A DNA stretch of 7,363 nt from assembly GCA_937858255.1 (NCBI GenBank), contig CALLZQ010000288.1, positions 1 to 7,363 on the forward strand. The letters are read 5' to 3'. Position 1 is the first letter of the stretch; each line of letters starts with the position of its first letter. Origin of the DNA: an uncultured Tabrizicola sp. (lineage in GTDB: Bacteria > Pseudomonadota > Alphaproteobacteria > Rhodobacterales > Rhodobacteraceae). The notes beneath the pieces are model-generated. The model made no database searches, was not told where the DNA came from, and saw only the letters and a program-made list of their open reading frames with translations. A program made the position numbers and the translations under genes. Of this stretch, positions 6,528 to 7,363 are shown in pieces.

Positions 6528-7363
6528 TCACGCGGCGCGGCGGCGCGCGCTCTCACCGGCCCTGACCCTTGCCAGATGGTCAGCGGCGGTGATCTCCTCA
6601 AGGGGGAAGACCGTCCCACCGGGCGAAAGTTCCGGCGACAGGCGGGAAAGCGTCTCTTCGACCACCCCGGCCATGTCCATGAAACCGATGCGCCCGTCAA
6701 GGAACTGATCCAGCGCCACTTCCTTGGCGGCGTTGAACACCGCCCCCGCCAGACCGCGCGCGGCCATCACCTCACGGCAGAGGCGCAGCGCCGGGTAGCG
6801 GGTCAGGTCGGGCGCGCGAAAGGTCAGCGCCCCCCCCTGCGCCAGACCGAGCCGCGCCACCGGCAAGGGCGCGCGTTCGGGCCAGTTCAGCGCATAACCG
6901 ATGGCGTGGCGCATGTCGGGCGCGCCCAGATGCGCCATCATCGCCCCATCCTGAAACCCCACCATGGAATGAATCAGGCTCTCGGGGTGGATGATCACCT
7001 CAATCTGTTCGGGCGCGACGGCGAAATATTCGCGCGTCTCGATCACCTCCAGCGCCTTGTTGAACATGCTGGCCGAGTCGATGGTGATCCGCTGGCCCAT
7101 CGACCAGTTGGGATGGGCCAGTGCCTCTGCCACAGTCGCCCGCGCCAGCGCCTCAATGGGCCAGTCGCGCAGGGCCCCGCCCGAGGCGGTCAGCACGATC
7201 CGCTCGACCGCCGCGATATCCTCGCCCACCAGCGCCTGAAAGATCGCCGAATGCTCACTGTCCACCGGCAGGATGGTGGCGCCATGGCGCCGGGCGGTTT
7301 CCATCAGCAGCGGGCCGGCGGTGACAAGGCTTTCCTTGTTGGCAAGCGCCAGCGTGGCGCCAT
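6528..7363 (-). CDS. dxr: 1-deoxy-D-xylulose 5-phosphate reductoisomerase, C-terminal part (5' end outside window)
   Basis: This enzyme converts 1-deoxy-D-xylulose 5-phosphate to 2-C-methyl-D-erythritol 4-phosphate with NADPH and a divalent metal, the committed step of the MEP isoprenoid pathway in the cytoplasm. The frame is open to the window edge (first complete codon 7359-7361) and gives 277 residues ending in TGA. It begins in the family motif LANKESLVTAGPLLM. Residues that align with the E. coli active site are all present: metal ligands Asp and Glu in PVDSEH (fragment residues 34 and 36), Ser in TASGG (60), the flexible-loop His in AHPNWSMG (83), and Ser, Asn, Lys and Glu in the block DSASMFNKALE (96, 101, 102, 105). 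The N-terminal NADPH-binding domain, roughly 115 residues, lies outside the window. An internal ATG at 7302-7304 is not the start, because conserved sequence continues upstream of it. The gene lies upstream of rseP, as is common in proteobacteria. Confidence 0.97.
   Translation of the reverse strand, partial: GATLALANKESLVTAGPLLMETARRHGATILPVDSEHSAIFQALVGEDIAAVERIVLTASGGALRDWPIEALARATVAEALAHPNWSMGQRITIDSASMFNKALEVIETREYFAVAPEQIEVIIHPESLIHSMVGFQDGAMMAHLGAPDMRHAIGYALNWPERAPLPVARLGLAQGGALTFRAPDLTRYPALRLCREVMAARGLAGAVFNAAKEVALDQFLDGRIGFMDMAGVVEETLSRLSPELSPGGTVFPLEEITAADHLARVRAGESARRRAA

Noticed and set aside
1..7363. Search for mobile elements, CRISPR repeats, defence genes, tRNAs or riboswitches
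   Set aside because: The whole window is accounted for by conserved envelope and isoprenoid genes. No direct repeats, tRNA-like folds or transposase motifs were seen.

Overview
The window is a GC-rich segment of chromosomal core genome. It most resembles an alphaproteobacterium of the Rhodobacterales (Rhodobacter/Paracoccus-type). The basis is the protein sequences themselves, the use of LpxI rather than LpxH, and the gene order dxr, rseP, bamA, skp, fabZ, lpxA, lpxI. Every gene I can support lies on the minus strand, so transcription runs from the right end (7363) to the left end (1). I see no mobile element, phage, CRISPR array, rRNA or tRNA.

Right part (7363 to 5123): the C-terminal 277 residues of dxr (MEP isoprenoid pathway) are followed after 71 nt by rseP, an M50 site-2 intramembrane protease. 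As given, rseP is broken. It reads normally as far as the LDG aspartate, loses frame over 5261-5265, and its expected last 45 residues continue in another frame to 5123.

Middle (5122 to 4701): a GC-rich hairpin directly follows rseP. Next comes a 45-codon gene for a probable single-pass membrane peptide with a strong ribosome binding site, and then a good intrinsic terminator. A candidate promoter for bamA follows. The cluster is therefore probably two or three transcription units rather than one.

Left part (4700 to 1): bamA (outer membrane beta-barrel assembly), skp/ompH (periplasmic chaperone), fabZ (3-hydroxyacyl-ACP dehydratase), lpxA (first lipid A acyltransferase) and the start of lpxI (UDP-2,3-diacylglucosamine hydrolase) are tightly packed. 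Gaps are 7, 70 and 3 nt, and the last pair overlaps as ATGA. Together they build the outer membrane: Skp carries unfolded porins to BamA, while FabZ and LpxA compete for the same 3-hydroxyacyl-ACP pool and LpxI acts further down the lipid A pathway. The lpxD gene that many proteobacteria keep between skp and fabZ is absent here.

I do not find a new biological system. The points most worth a second look are the rseP frameshift, the G/C-homopolymer-rich and apparently corrupted first ~90 bases inside lpxI, and the small membrane-peptide gene between rseP and bamA. The first two may be assembly or sequencing faults rather than biology.
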